A DNA stretch of 64,000 bases from Flavobacteriia bacterium (GCA_015999765.1 JAECQR010000004.1:62001-126000), one strand, 5' to 3'; counted from the stretch's first letter, positions 54,442-63,500 are shown. Translations and numbers: made by a program. Notes: generated by a model not told the origin, from the letters alone.

Positions 54442-54686
54442 TACTTATCTTTTTTTATAAATCCGTTTCTTGTTGCTCTTTCAATTGCTTCTTCAATACC
54501 AATCTTGTTGATAATTCTCAATCCATGAGCAGTAACTTTTAAAGTTACAGACTTTTCTTGCTCCGGAAGGTAAAATTTCTTCTCCAATAAGTTAATTTCA
54601 AAACGACGCTTCGTTTTGTTATTAGCGTGAGAAACATTGTTTCCAACCATGGCACGCTTTCCTGTTATTTGGCAAATTCTTGACAT
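54441..54686 (-). CDS. rpmB: 50S ribosomal protein L28
   Basis: An 81-residue L28 beginning [21 protein letters not shown]. It has the [18 protein letters not shown] core. I reject the 14 upstream codons because the promoter overlaps them. The order rpmB-rpmG-DUF4295 is conserved in Bacteroidota. The single upstream promoter probably drives all three. Confidence 0.97.
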   Translation of the reverse strand: MSRICQITGKRAMVGNNVSHANNKTKRRFEINLLEKKFYLPEQEKSVTLKVTAHGLRIINKIGIEEAIERATRNGFIKKDK

Positions 54687-54725
54687 ATCTCGATGTTCTT
54701 TTTTACTACTAAATATTTGAGAGTG

Positions 54726-54757
54726 CAAAATAACAAAGAATTTTCCACTTAGACAAA
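54726..54757 (-). promoter_or_regulatory. Promoter of rpmB-rpmG-DUF4295
   Basis: On the minus strand TTTG, a 20-base spacer and TTATTTTG (one mismatch to TAnnTTTG) form a promoter candidate, about 40 bases before the rpmB start. Confidence 0.68.
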
Positions 54758-54844
54758 TATTTATGAATTAATATTTTATATTTTTTTTGAATCTTTTCTA
54801 AAGGATTATCCGTTCACACTTCAAAACCACTTTCAACACTTCCG

Positions 54845-55864
54845 TCAGATAATATTAACCTCTCTCTCCAGCTCAATGCCGAATTTATCAAGGACAGATT
54901 CAATAATCAGCGTCGAAAAATCATAGATTTCTTTTCCCGATGCAGCGCCTGTTTTGTTTACAATAACCAATGCCTGAAGGTCGTGCGATGCTACATTTAC
55001 GATTTGTTTTCCTTTCCAGCCGCACTGTTCTATGAGCCAGCCGGCAGGAATTTTCACCGCATCGCCGTTCGGATAATTGGGCATCTGAGGATATTCTTTC
55101 TGAACCTTTAAAAACTGCTCCAGCGGAATTGTAGGATTTTTAAAAAAACTTCCTGCATTTCCAATGATTTTCGGATCCGGAAGTTTACTTTGTCGGATAT
55201 TGATCACCGCACGGGAAATATCCTGAATCGAAGGATTTTCAACACCCAGTTTTTCGAGTTCAGTTTTAATGGCTCCGTATTCTGTTTTTATCTGGTGATT
55301 TTTTCTGGAAAGTTTAAATGTAACTTCAAGGATTACATATTTTCCCTTTCCTTCACGTTTGAAAACCGATTCGCGGTAACCGAACCTGCATGTTACATTA
55401 TCAAATTCTTCAATCTGTAAATTTTCCAGATTCAAAACTTTACAGTTTACAAAAGCATCTTTAATCTCCGTTCCGTAAGCACCGATATTCTGCATGGGTG
55501 AAGTTCCCACATTCCCGGGTATCAGCGATAAATTCTCTAAACCTCCATAATTTTTATCTAAACAGAACTGTACAAACTCATGCCAGTTCTCGCCGGCTTT
55601 TGCGGTAACCAGAACTTCATTTTCATTTAAAGACGCTTCAGAAATTCCTTTCAAATCTAGTTTTATAACCAATCCGCCAAAATCTTTGGTGAAAAGAACA
55701 TTACTGCCGCCGCCTAAAAACAGAATCTCAAAATGGTTAATTTTAGCGAATTCAATGGCGTATTTCAAATCACTGATGTCTTTTACTTCCGCAAAATATT
55801 TTGCAGAAACATCAACGCCGAAAGTATTGAGCTTTTTTAAAGAATAATTTTCCTGAATTTTCAT
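54845..55864 (-). CDS. murB: UDP-N-acetylenolpyruvoylglucosamine reductase
   Basis: MurB is the FAD-dependent second enzyme of UDP-MurNAc synthesis. At 339 residues it is the long, type I form. Family segments are LKKLNTFGVDVSAKYF, LGGGSNVLFTKDFGG, SLIPGNVGTSPMQNIGAYG, GYRESVFKRE and the GSFFKNPT catalytic-site block. It is separated by 78 bases from the aminotransferase gene upstream on the same strand. Other mur genes are not nearby. Confidence 0.97.
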   Translation of the reverse strand: MKIQENYSLKKLNTFGVDVSAKYFAEVKDISDLKYAIEFAKINHFEILFLGGGSNVLFTKDFGGLVIKLDLKGISEASLNENEVLVTAKAGENWHEFVQFCLDKNYGGLENLSLIPGNVGTSPMQNIGAYGTEIKDAFVNCKVLNLENLQIEEFDNVTCRFGYRESVFKREGKGKYVILEVTFKLSRKNHQIKTEYGAIKTELEKLGVENPSIQDISRAVINIRQSKLPDPKIIGNAGSFFKNPTIPLEQFLKVQKEYPQMPNYPNGDAVKIPAGWLIEQCGWKGKQIVNVASHDLQALVIVNKTGAASGKEIYDFSTLIIESVLDKFGIELEREVNII

Positions 55865-55942
55865 TGCGGTCTAAGCGTTAACTGTTGATTTAGGCTAAAG
55901 CCCAAAGGTTTTAGAAACGGACCAGAGCCCATTCCCAATTTT

Positions 55943-57148
55943 CTACAAATTGAATTCGAGTTTATATTTCTGCAATGCATCGTTCAGCAATTCTACGCTT
56001 CTTCGCAAATCTTCTTCTTTCAAAACATACGCGATACGGACCTGTTTTTTCCCCAGTTCAGGATTGCTGTAAAAGCCGCTCATCGGCGCCACCATTACTG
56101 TTTCGTTATTATGTGAATAGTGCTCAAGAAGCCACTGTGCAAAAACATCAGTATCATCTACCGGAAGTTCTGCTACGCAGTAAAACGCACCTTTTGGTTT
56201 TGGACAGATTACGCCCGGAATTCCGTTCAGTAAGTCTACCAGCAAATTTCTTCTGTGGGTGTATTCCTCACGGACTTTTCGGATATAAGCTTCATCATTA
56301 TGGTGTGCGGCAGTAGCAGCAATCTGACCCAATAACACCGGACTCAATCTCGCCTGAGCGAAAAGCATCGCCGCATCATGAATTTTTTTCGAACGCGTAA
56401 TCATACACCCGATTCGGGCACCACACATGGAATATCTTTTAGATTCGGAATCAATGATGATACAGTTTTCAGCAAGTTCCGGAAAATCAAACATCGAAAC
56501 CTGATGCTTTCCGTCATAAACATATTCGCGGTAAACCTCATCAGAAATTACAACGATATCATGCTTCAAAGCAATTTCAGAAAGCTTCTGAAGTTCTTCT
56601 CTTGTATAAAGATATCCGGACGGGTTGCCGGGATTACAGATGAGAATTGCACGTGTTTTATCGGTAATTTTTTTCTCAAAATCTTCAACGGGCGGCAGGG
56701 CAAAACCTGTATCAATTGTTGAGGGAATAGCTACTACTTTTACATTGATCGCGTTGGTAAAACCGTTATAATTAGCGTAATAAGGCTCAGGAATAATTAT
56801 TTCATCACCATCGTCACACAGCGTGGAAATAGCAAAATTCAGTGCTTCAGAACCCCCATTGGTCACGATAAAATTATCCGTCGTTAAATCTGTAAAACCT
56901 AAAGAATGGTAGTAATTGTTCAGCGCGGTCCGGTATTCCAGATTTCCTTCCGACAACGCATACTCCAGCACCTTTAGATCTATATTTTTAACCGCATCCA
57001 ATGCGGTTTGCGGCGTTTCGATATCGGGCTGGCCAATATTCAGGTGATATACTTTAATCCCTTTCTGTTTGGCTTGCAGCGCATACGGAACAAGCTTTCT
57101 AACGGGTGACGCAGGCATATTTTCTGCTCTATGAGAAATTTTCGGCAT
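55943..57148 (-). CDS. PLP-dependent aminotransferase (class I/II)
   Basis: This 401-residue fold-type I enzyme resembles aspartate/aromatic aminotransferases. It has YHLNIGQPDIETP, NGGSEALNFAISTL, EPYYANYNGF, CNPGNPSGYLY and the PLP-lysine SESKRYSMCGARIG. The substrate is not determined: AspC-like and related enzymes share these blocks. It lies upstream of murB on the same strand. Confidence 0.92.
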   Translation of the reverse strand: MPKISHRAENMPASPVRKLVPYALQAKQKGIKVYHLNIGQPDIETPQTALDAVKNIDLKVLEYALSEGNLEYRTALNNYYHSLGFTDLTTDNFIVTNGGSEALNFAISTLCDDGDEIIIPEPYYANYNGFTNAINVKVVAIPSTIDTGFALPPVEDFEKKITDKTRAILICNPGNPSGYLYTREELQKLSEIALKHDIVVISDEVYREYVYDGKHQVSMFDFPELAENCIIIDSESKRYSMCGARIGCMITRSKKIHDAAMLFAQARLSPVLLGQIAATAAHHNDEAYIRKVREEYTHRRNLLVDLLNGIPGVICPKPKGAFYCVAELPVDDTDVFAQWLLEHYSHNNETVMVAPMSGFYSNPELGKKQVRIAYVLKEEDLRRSVELLNDALQKYKLEFNL

Positions 57149-57218
57149 TATTTTGAATTTTCAACAAAAATAAGGATTTTTTTGGGAGCAATAAATGCAG
57201 GTTTCTCCTGCGAAAGAA

Positions 57219-57281
57219 CGTCCGGCTCTTCGCTGCAATCTTTTTGTTTCACAAAAAGGATTTCCGCTGCGATCCGGGCTA
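57219..57281. repeat. Hairpin element, possible dispersed repeat
   Basis: A perfect inverted repeat CTTTTTGT-TTC-ACAAAAAG (57240-57258) sits between two flanks that share a GC-rich near-repeat (CTTCGCTGCAATC on one side, CCGCTGCGATCCGGG on the other). Similar sequences occur repeatedly in flavobacterial genomes as I recall, but I cannot count copies here. It lies in the gap between the aminotransferase and dcp genes. Confidence 0.5.
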
Positions 57282-57319
57282 GAATTTCTGTCGTTCACTT
57301 TTCGAAAAACCTTAAGTAC

Positions 57320-57350
57320 AAAAAAACCGCAGAAAAATATTCTGCGGTTT
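57320..57350 (-). terminator. Terminator of dcp
   Basis: AAACCGCAGA and TCTGCGGTTT form a 10-bp stem. On the minus strand a run of seven Ts follows, 20 bases past the dcp stop. Confidence 0.9.
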
Positions 57351-57369
57351 CCGTCGGATAATAGTTGAG

Positions 57370-59514
57370 TTATTTAATGAATCCTTTGTTTTTCAAAAGG
57401 GGTTTGATATCTGGGGTTCTCCCTGTAAAATCTTTGTACGCCTGGTTTAAATCAACAGAATTTCCTACAGAAAGAATGTATTTTCTAAAACGGTCGCCGT
57501 TAGCTCTTGTCATGCCGCCATTTGTAGAAATCCAGTCCCACGCATCAGCATTCAGCAAATCGCTCCACATATAAGCATAATATCCTGCAGAATAACCGCC
57601 ACCCCAGATGTGCGCGAAATAAGGAGTGTGATATCTCGGCGGAACTTCTTTCAGGTTAAAACCATATTTCGCCAGCACACTTTTTTCAAATTCCAAAGCA
57701 GGTTTAAACTGCGACTCATCGGTCACCGAATGCCAGTTCATATCCAATGTCGCTGCAGAAACAAGTTCCGTAGTAGAATATCCCTGATTGAACGATCCTG
57801 CTTTTTTAATCTTATCGACCAACGCCTGTGGCATCGGCTGTTTGGTCTGGTAATGCAGTGCGTAGTTTTTCAGTACTGATGGCTCCAGAGCGAAAAACTC
57901 ATTGATCTGAGAAGGAAATTCAACAAAATCTCTTGGCGTATTGGTTCCGGAAATCGAAACATATTTCTGGTTCGCAAAAAGACCATGCAAAGTATGTCCG
58001 AATTCATGGAACATGGTAGAAACATCATCATAAGAAATCAGTGATGGTTTTCCGTCAGCCGGTTTCTGATAGTTGAAAACATTTACGATCACAGGTTTCT
58101 GCCCAAGTAAATGCGACTGCTCCACAAAGTTGCTCATCCATGCACCGCCGTTTTTATTGCTTCTGGTATAGAAATCCAGATAATAAAGAGCCATTGATTT
58201 TCCGTCGTTATCGAAAACCTCGTAAGCCACAACATCCGGATGGTAAACCGGAAGGTCTTTTCTTTCTTTAAAGGTGATTCCGTAGAATTTTTCAGCTGCG
58301 TAAAACACTCCTTTTTCCAAAACAGTTGTTACTTCGAAATAAGGTTTTATTTCGTTTTCATCCAAATCATATTTTGCTTTTCTTACCTGCTCCGAGTAGA
58401 AATTCCAGTCCCATGGTTCTACCGTAAATCCGCCTTTCTGCTGATCGATCAGAGCCTGAATTTCATTGCTTTCTCTTTTTGCTGTTTCTACTGCCGGTTT
58501 TGCAAGCTGAGCTAAGAGATTCATTGCGTTTTCGGGCGTTTTTGCCATTTGATCCTGCAGTTTCCATTCAGCAAAAGATTTTTTTCCCGAAAGGTGGGCT
58601 TTTTCCATTCTCAATTTTGCCTGCCTTTCCAGAATGCTTCTGGTGTCATCCGCATTACCTTTTTCAGCTCTGTACCAGGATGCTTTGAAAAGTTTTTCTC
58701 TTGTTGCTCTGTTTTTCAGATTCTGTAAAAGCGGCTGTTGTGTTGTATTAAGAAGCGTTAAAAGATATTTTCCTTCATGACCTGCAGCTTTTGCATCTGC
58801 GGCTGCGGCTGCAATTTCGTCAGCAGAGAGCCCATCGAATTCCTTCACATCAGAAATCAACACGGCGCCGTTCTTTCTAGCATCCAAGAGTTTGCTGGTA
58901 AACTGGGTTGAAAGTGTGGCCAGTTCTTCATTGATTTTTTTAACTTTTTCCTTGTTTTCTGTAGAAAGATTAGCGCCTGCGATTTCAAAATTGGTCCGGT
59001 ACAATTCCAGAACTCTTTTTTCTTCAGCGCCTAAATTCTCACTGCTGATCGCTTTTATTCTTGAATAAAGCTTTTCATTAAGGTAAATTTTATCACTCAA
59101 CCCAGAAAATACAGGTGCATATTCTTCTTCAAGTTTCTGCAGCGCCGGATTGGTGTTGGAACCCGTTAAGTTATAAAATACGATTTGTGCTCTTTTGAGG
59201 ATTTCACCGCTGTTTTCCAGCGCAAGAATTGTGTTGCCGAAAGTAGCGTCATCGGGATTATTGGCGATATTATCAATTTCGGCAAGCTGAACCTTCATCC
59301 CGTAATCGAACGCCGGCTTAAAATGCTCATCTTTAATCTTATCAAATTCCGGTGCCTGATATTGCAGAGCACTTTTTTTCATGAAAGGGTTAGCTGATAA
59401 ACTCGCATCCGGAGCAGGAATTTCTGTGGTTGTAGACTCGGTTGTTTTCATTGTAGAACATGCAGTATTAATTGCCAGAGAGGAAATTAATAACACAGAT
59501 GTAATATTTTTCAT
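57370..59514 (-). CDS. dcp: M3 family peptidyl-dipeptidase lipoprotein
   Basis: This zinc metallopeptidase, Dcp/oligopeptidase-type, removes C-terminal dipeptides. The start MKNITSVLLISSL (59514) gives 714 residues and places a lipobox ending INTAC at residue 18, so the protein is an envelope-anchored lipoprotein. The catalytic HEFGH is at 503-507, followed by HGLFA and the YVSISGTNTPRDFVEFPSQ segment with the third ligand Glu. The closely related gene in many bacteria is cytoplasmic, so the lipid anchor is a useful difference. It is divergent from the DUF2807 gene. Confidence 0.93.
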   Translation of the reverse strand: MKNITSVLLISSLAINTACSTMKTTESTTTEIPAPDASLSANPFMKKSALQYQAPEFDKIKDEHFKPAFDYGMKVQLAEIDNIANNPDDATFGNTILALENSGEILKRAQIVFYNLTGSNTNPALQKLEEEYAPVFSGLSDKIYLNEKLYSRIKAISSENLGAEEKRVLELYRTNFEIAGANLSTENKEKVKKINEELATLSTQFTSKLLDARKNGAVLISDVKEFDGLSADEIAAAAADAKAAGHEGKYLLTLLNTTQQPLLQNLKNRATREKLFKASWYRAEKGNADDTRSILERQAKLRMEKAHLSGKKSFAEWKLQDQMAKTPENAMNLLAQLAKPAVETAKRESNEIQALIDQQKGGFTVEPWDWNFYSEQVRKAKYDLDENEIKPYFEVTTVLEKGVFYAAEKFYGITFKERKDLPVYHPDVVAYEVFDNDGKSMALYYLDFYTRSNKNGGAWMSNFVEQSHLLGQKPVIVNVFNYQKPADGKPSLISYDDVSTMFHEFGHTLHGLFANQKYVSISGTNTPRDFVEFPSQINEFFALEPSVLKNYALHYQTKQPMPQALVDKIKKAGSFNQGYSTTELVSAATLDMNWHSVTDESQFKPALEFEKSVLAKYGFNLKEVPPRYHTPYFAHIWGGGYSAGYYAYMWSDLLNADAWDWISTNGGMTRANGDRFRKYILSVGNSVDLNQAYKDFTGRTPDIKPLLKNKGFIK

Positions 59515-59573
59515 TTTTGAACTGTTAATTGAAGTAAAGATATTAATTTTAAGCAAATTAAAAACCAAACCAT

Positions 59574-60368
59574 ATGAAAACACTTATTACTACGGTCGCA
59601 GTTTCAGCGTTTCTTCTTTCGTGTTCAATGAAATCCGACAGTCTTTTTCCCTTAAACCTATCGGTAAAAGAAGGAAAAGGGATTATAAAAACAAATCAGT
59701 TTAAGATGAATATCAACGAAATAAAAGTTGCCCAGTCGATTTCCGCCGAAGTTGTAAAATCTGATACCGAAAAAGTGGTAATAACTGCTCCTTCGGATAT
59801 TATAGACGAGATTTTAGTAGATAATGTTGACGGAAAACTGTTCATTCACTTCAAACCCAACAGGAATATTTCGGCAAGAAATGTAGCTGCAAAAATTTTC
59901 GTGAAAGATTTCACGCATCTCGAAGCAACTTCTTCGGCTAAAATCCTCGTTAAAGATAAATTTACTCAGGATAAAACGGATGTGGAAGTTTCGAGTTCCG
60001 GTCGTATTAAAGGAAATCTGGAAGCTAATGATTTCTCAGTTGATGTTTCCAGTTCGGGGCATTTCTCGGGTGAAATCTGGGCTGTGAATCTCGAAGCTGA
60101 GGCAACGTCTTCAGGAGACGTTAATCTTTCCGGTAAGGCGAAAAATGCCGCGTTGAAAGCTTCTTCCTCCGGTACCATAGATGCAGGAAACCTTAGTGCT
60201 GAGATTTCTGATATAAAGGCTTCAAGCGCCGGGAATGTAACTGTGGCGGCCACCAGCCAACTGAATGCATCGGCAAGTTCAGGGGGAAATATCTCAGTGT
60301 ACAGAAAAGGAAATTTGAATATTCTAAGTCAGAATGAAAGCAGCGGTGGAAGTGTGTCCATTAAATAA
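59574..60368 (+). CDS. DUF2807 (head GIN domain) lipoprotein
   Basis: This 264-residue protein has a lipoprotein signal (SAFLLSC, Cys17) and then an auto-transporter-adhesin-like head GIN domain. It is a right-handed beta-helix with repeated EVSSSGRIKG-, DVSSSGHFSG- and KASSSGTIDAG-type turns from about residue 115 to the end. Such lipoproteins are common in Bacteroidota and likely sit on the outer membrane. The role is not established. It is 59 bases from the divergent dcp start. Confidence 0.9.
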   Translation: MKTLITTVAVSAFLLSCSMKSDSLFPLNLSVKEGKGIIKTNQFKMNINEIKVAQSISAEVVKSDTEKVVITAPSDIIDEILVDNVDGKLFIHFKPNRNISARNVAAKIFVKDFTHLEATSSAKILVKDKFTQDKTDVEVSSSGRIKGNLEANDFSVDVSSSGHFSGEIWAVNLEAEATSSGDVNLSGKAKNAALKASSSGTIDAGNLSAEISDIKASSAGNVTVAATSQLNASASSGGNISVYRKGNLNILSQNESSGGSVSIK

Positions 60369-60378
60369 ATCAAATTGA

Positions 60379-60408
60379 AAAATCAGCCTTTGAAGGCTGA
60401 TTTTTTTA
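60379..60408. terminator. Terminator, bidirectional
   Basis: AAATCAGCC and GGCTGATTT form a stem with a T-run, between the convergent DUF2807 and TPM genes. Confidence 0.88.
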
Positions 60409-60430
60409 TAGTTTGGCGAAGAATATTCGT

Positions 60431-61243
60431 TTACCATCCACCGGATGCACCGCCGCCGCCGAAGCTTCCGCCACCACCGAATCCGCCAAATCCACCGCCG
60501 GAACCGCCACCGAATCCGCCGCCGCCAAATCCACCGCCGCCGAAGCTGCCAGGGAAAGGAAAAAATCCGCCGGGATACGTTCTGCGTCCTCGCCGCGAGA
60601 GAATTACATCGTCATCATCATCATTATTTCCGCCTCCGCCTTTGTTTTTGAAGAGTACACTGAGAATCATCAGGACAAAAAATGCAATAAAAATCACCTT
60701 TACGATACTGATTCCTCCTTCACGGGAAGTTTCTTTAACAATAGGTTTGAATTTGCCCTGCACCACTTCCATCAAAGCGGTTGTTCCGCGGTTGATGCCT
60801 TCGTACCAAAGTCCCTGTTTAAAATTGGGCGTAACAATATAATCCAGGATCTGTCCCGCCACCGAAGCGGTAAGATAGCGTTCCACTCCACGACCCTGCT
60901 GAATGGCAAATTTCCGGTCTTCTGTCGCGATAAGAAATACGATACCGTTATCCTGTTCTTTTTCGCCAATCCCCCACTTTTCACCGTACATGGTTGCGAG
61001 ATAATTGATGTCCTCGCCTTTTGTGGTCGGAATGATAATTACCGCAATTTCAGTAGAAGTGGAGTCGTAAAATTTGATGAGTTTCTGGTTAAGCTGTTCC
61101 CGTTCAGTTGAATTTAATAACCCTACCTCATCGGTAACAGGAAATATTTTTACAGGTTTTGCAGGAACCAGTTGGGCAGGAACAAGAATGTTCAGTCCAA
61201 TAAAGAGTAAAACAAGGAGTTTTTTAAGAGAACGTAATCTCAT
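60431..61243 (-). CDS. TPM domain membrane protein with Gly-rich tail (YgcG-like)
   Basis: This 270-residue protein has a signal peptide (LLVLLFIGLNILVPAQ), a TPM/phosphatase-like domain (about 30-165, with EIAVIIIPTTKGEDIN and DNGIVFLIATEDRKFAIQQGRG), a TM helix (about 186-205) and an acidic stretch (NNDDDDD). It ends in a tail of almost only Gly, Phe and Ser. The start at 61243 is preferred over 61255 because the signal peptide follows it directly. It overlaps the upstream TPM gene by 20 bases. Such proteins may act in photosystem-like repair in plants, but the bacterial role is unclear. Confidence 0.85.
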   Translation of the reverse strand: MRLRSLKKLLVLLFIGLNILVPAQLVPAKPVKIFPVTDEVGLLNSTEREQLNQKLIKFYDSTSTEIAVIIIPTTKGEDINYLATMYGEKWGIGEKEQDNGIVFLIATEDRKFAIQQGRGVERYLTASVAGQILDYIVTPNFKQGLWYEGINRGTTALMEVVQGKFKPIVKETSREGGISIVKVIFIAFFVLMILSVLFKNKGGGGNNDDDDDVILSRRGRRTYPGGFFPFPGSFGGGGFGGGGFGGGSGGGFGGFGGGGSFGGGGASGGW

Positions 61244-61652
61244 TCGACAGTTCATTATGATTTTCTCCCGAGATTGGGAAATGTTTTTTAAGTTCGAAAC
61301 CGGTTTCAAGAATGGCATTCTTCAAGCCATCGTGAAAATTTCCTTTAGCGAATTCTCCTGTAATCTGGTCATGCAGTCTATCCCAGAAATTCTGATGAAC
61401 TTTCTCATGAATGCCCGCGTCGCCAATAATGGTAAGGTAGTGCTGCTCGAAATTCACGTGAAAAAGCACCGCATTTCGTTCCGCAGTTTTATCCTTACAA
61501 AGCGTTTTGAAGACTTCAAAGGCAATCTCTGCATTATTTCCCTCCGAATTGGAATCAATATGCACGCGGATCTCGCCGGTGGAATGATCTTCTGCTGACT
61601 GAATGGCTTCCACAAGGGAAGCCATTTGTATATCTGTAAGAAAATTGCTCAT
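61224..61652 (-). CDS. TPM domain-containing protein
   Basis: This 142-residue protein consists mainly of a TPM domain: SAEDHSTGEIRVHIDS, RNAVLFHVNFEQHYLTIIGDAGIHEKV and ITGEFAKGNFHDGLKNAI. It has no signal peptide or TM segment, so it may be the cytoplasmic or membrane-surface counterpart of the second TPM protein. It is linked to lemA by a one-base TAATG overlap and to the second TPM gene by a 20-base overlap. The trio is probably one operon. Confidence 0.9.
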   Translation of the reverse strand: MSNFLTDIQMASLVEAIQSAEDHSTGEIRVHIDSNSEGNNAEIAFEVFKTLCKDKTAERNAVLFHVNFEQHYLTIIGDAGIHEKVHQNFWDRLHDQITGEFAKGNFHDGLKNAILETGFELKKHFPISGENHNELSNEITFS

Positions 61653-62260
61653 TAATTGGTAAATACTTCCGGCGCCTTCTCAGCTCCTGCCGCTGCTTTG
61701 AAATATGGTTTCTCTTTAAAGTTGGTAAAGTTTGCCAGAATATTATTTGGGAAAGTCTTAATTGAAGTGTTATAATCCTGCGCTGCTTCGTTATAATAAA
61801 CGGTTTCGCTTCTTATACTGTTTTCTATCGCCGTATATTCTCTCTGGAAATTAAGGTATTGCTGATCAGCTTTCAGATTAGGATAACTTTCTACTACCGC
61901 CATCAATCTGCTCAAAGCTCCGCTTAATTCACCTTGTGCAGCCTGGAATTTTGCCATATCAGCTTCGGTCATGTTTGTTGGATCCACAGTGATCGACGTC
62001 GCTTTTGAGCGGGCTTCAATTACTTTAGTTAAAGTTTCCTGCTCGAATTGCGAATAGGATTTTACAGTTCTCTCAAGATTTGGGATTAGGTTCGCACGCT
62101 TCTGGTACACCGTTTCCACGTTAGACCATTTGGTATTCACGGTCTGTTCTTTGGTCGTGAAACTGTTATAACCGTTTTTGCCCCAGAAAAATAAAATTGC
62201 GGCAATAACGAGAAGAGCAATACCGATGGTTCCGGCGCTCATACAACCTCTGTTTCTCAT
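61652..62260 (-). CDS. lemA: LemA family protein
   Basis: A 202-residue protein with an N-terminal TM helix (about 9-25) and a periplasmic or external coiled-coil domain that shows TKWSNVETVYQKRANLIPNLERTVKSY, the LemA signature. The role of LemA is poorly understood, although it frequently co-occurs with TPM proteins, as here. It is first in a three-gene minus-strand operon, with a -7 box TATATTTG (62294-62301) 33 bases upstream. Confidence 0.95.
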   Translation of the reverse strand: MRNRGCMSAGTIGIALLVIAAILFFWGKNGYNSFTTKEQTVNTKWSNVETVYQKRANLIPNLERTVKSYSQFEQETLTKVIEARSKATSITVDPTNMTEADMAKFQAAQGELSGALSRLMAVVESYPNLKADQQYLNFQREYTAIENSIRSETVYYNEAAQDYNTSIKTFPNNILANFTNFKEKPYFKAAAGAEKAPEVFTN

Positions 62261-62293
62261 AGTTTAATATTTTAATGTTTAATGTTTGGTACC

Positions 62294-62321
62294 CAAATAT
62301 ACAAATTATGTGCTAAATTTG
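62294..62321. promoter_or_regulatory. Overlapping divergent -7 boxes of lemA and folA
   Basis: A minus-strand TATATTTG (62294-62301, for lemA) and a plus-strand TAAATTTG (62314-62321, for folA) lie 12 bases apart, so each promoter's -33 region would overlap the other's -7 box. Neither -33 element is a strong match. Confidence 0.6.
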
Positions 62322-62337
62322 TGAAAATTTAAGAAAA

Positions 62338-62832
62338 ATGATCACAATTGTAGTGGCGATGGGTTTAAAGAATGAGATTGGTGCTGATAACAAACTGTTG
62401 TGGCATTTGCCGAAGGATTTAAAACATTTCAAAGAAATCACTTCGGGCCACCCAATTATTATGGGAAGGAAGACCTACGAAAGCATAGGCAAGCCTTTAC
62501 CTAACCGCACCAATATTGTTGTGTCGCGAAAAAAAGACTGGTTCGAAGAAGGAATTCTAATTGTCGGGAGTATAAAAGAAGCTTTAAAATTCGCTAAAAA
62601 GATGGATGAAAACATCTTTGTCATCGGAGGCGGAAACATTTATGAGCAAACCATCGATATGGCCGACAGACTGGAAGTAACGCAGGTAAAAGCCGAACTG
62701 AAGGCGGATGTCTTCTTCCCGAAAATCAACCCGAAAATCTGGCAGAAAACTTCGGAAATATGCCATGAAAAAGATGAGAAAAACAGCTGCGATTTCTGTT
62801 TCCAGACCTTCGAAAAAAAGTCTGAAATCTAA
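62338..62832 (+). CDS. folA: Dihydrofolate reductase
   Basis: FolA reduces dihydrofolate with NADPH. The 164 residues match the chromosomal type: MGLKNEIGADNKLLWHLPKDLKHFK with the substrate-binding Asp-equivalent region, HPIIMGRKTYESIGKPLPNRTN and FVIGGGNIYEQ. thyA is not adjacent. The ATG is 16 bases after the -7 box, giving a short leader. Confidence 0.96.
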   Translation: MITIVVAMGLKNEIGADNKLLWHLPKDLKHFKEITSGHPIIMGRKTYESIGKPLPNRTNIVVSRKKDWFEEGILIVGSIKEALKFAKKMDENIFVIGGGNIYEQTIDMADRLEVTQVKAELKADVFFPKINPKIWQKTSEICHEKDEKNSCDFCFQTFEKKSEI

Positions 62833-62883
62833 CTTCTCAAATTTAACCTCAAATTTCTATCTTTGCAGTCATAAAATTTAACA

Positions 62884-63450
62884 ATGAACAAATACATAAA
62901 ATTCGTTATTGCAGGCCTGATGATTGCCGCAGGAATTTATCTGATGATGAACAGGAATATCGGCTGGGGAATCGTGGTGGTCATCCTTTCAGCAATTCCT
63001 ATTCTTTTATTCTTTAAAAATGAGTTTATCCTTGGTTCCTTCTGGTATCTCAGAAAACAGAATATGGAGAAAGCCAGCAAATGGCTTTCAAAAATCACTA
63101 ATTTTGAATCTCAGCTTCACCGCTCGCAATATGGATATTTCCATTATTTACAGGGACTAACTTTAGCGCAGGAAAATCCTCAAAAAGTAGAACCCTTAAT
63201 GAAAAAAGCGCTTGAATATGGCCTGAACATGAAACACGACCGCGCCATGGCAACACTTAATATCGCGGCGGGAGCAATACAGAAAGGAAGAAGACAGGAA
63301 GCTACCAAACTTCTTGAAGAAGCTAAAAGATTAGATTCTGCAGGAATGATGACCGATCAGATCAAGATGCTGAAAGACCAGCTGAAAATGCCAACGATGC
63401 AGAAGCACATGCATAACCCAAACATGAGACAGCGCGGAAAATTCCATTAA
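62884..63450 (+). CDS. Membrane protein with TPR-like tail
   Basis: A 188-residue protein with two N-terminal hydrophobic helices (about 6-23 and 27-45) and a helical cytoplasmic part (about 55-175) that looks like two or three tetratricopeptide-type hairpins: FHYLQGLTLAQENPQKVEPL, ATLNIAAGAIQKGRRQEATKLLEEA. The C-terminus is Met/His-rich. A -7 box TATCTTTG (62858-62865) precedes it. I do not know a function. It may be a scaffold. Confidence 0.85.
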   Translation: MNKYIKFVIAGLMIAAGIYLMMNRNIGWGIVVVILSAIPILLFFKNEFILGSFWYLRKQNMEKASKWLSKITNFESQLHRSQYGYFHYLQGLTLAQENPQKVEPLMKKALEYGLNMKHDRAMATLNIAAGAIQKGRRQEATKLLEEAKRLDSAGMMTDQIKMLKDQLKMPTMQKHMHNPNMRQRGKFH

Positions 63451-63470
63451 GCCGTCATCTCTAAAAAAAT

Positions 63471-63500
63471 CAAATCCTGAATTCTTTCAGGATTTTTTTT
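63471..63500 (+). terminator. Terminator of the membrane TPR-like gene
   Basis: AATCCTGA and TCAGGATT form a stem with an eight-T run. Confidence 0.9.

Noticed and set aside
60413-61111. Long plus-strand open frames rich in Pro, Ala and Arg opposite the TPM gene
   Set aside because: They are the complement of the GC-rich glycine-repeat tail of the minus-strand TPM protein. They have no start context or domain.
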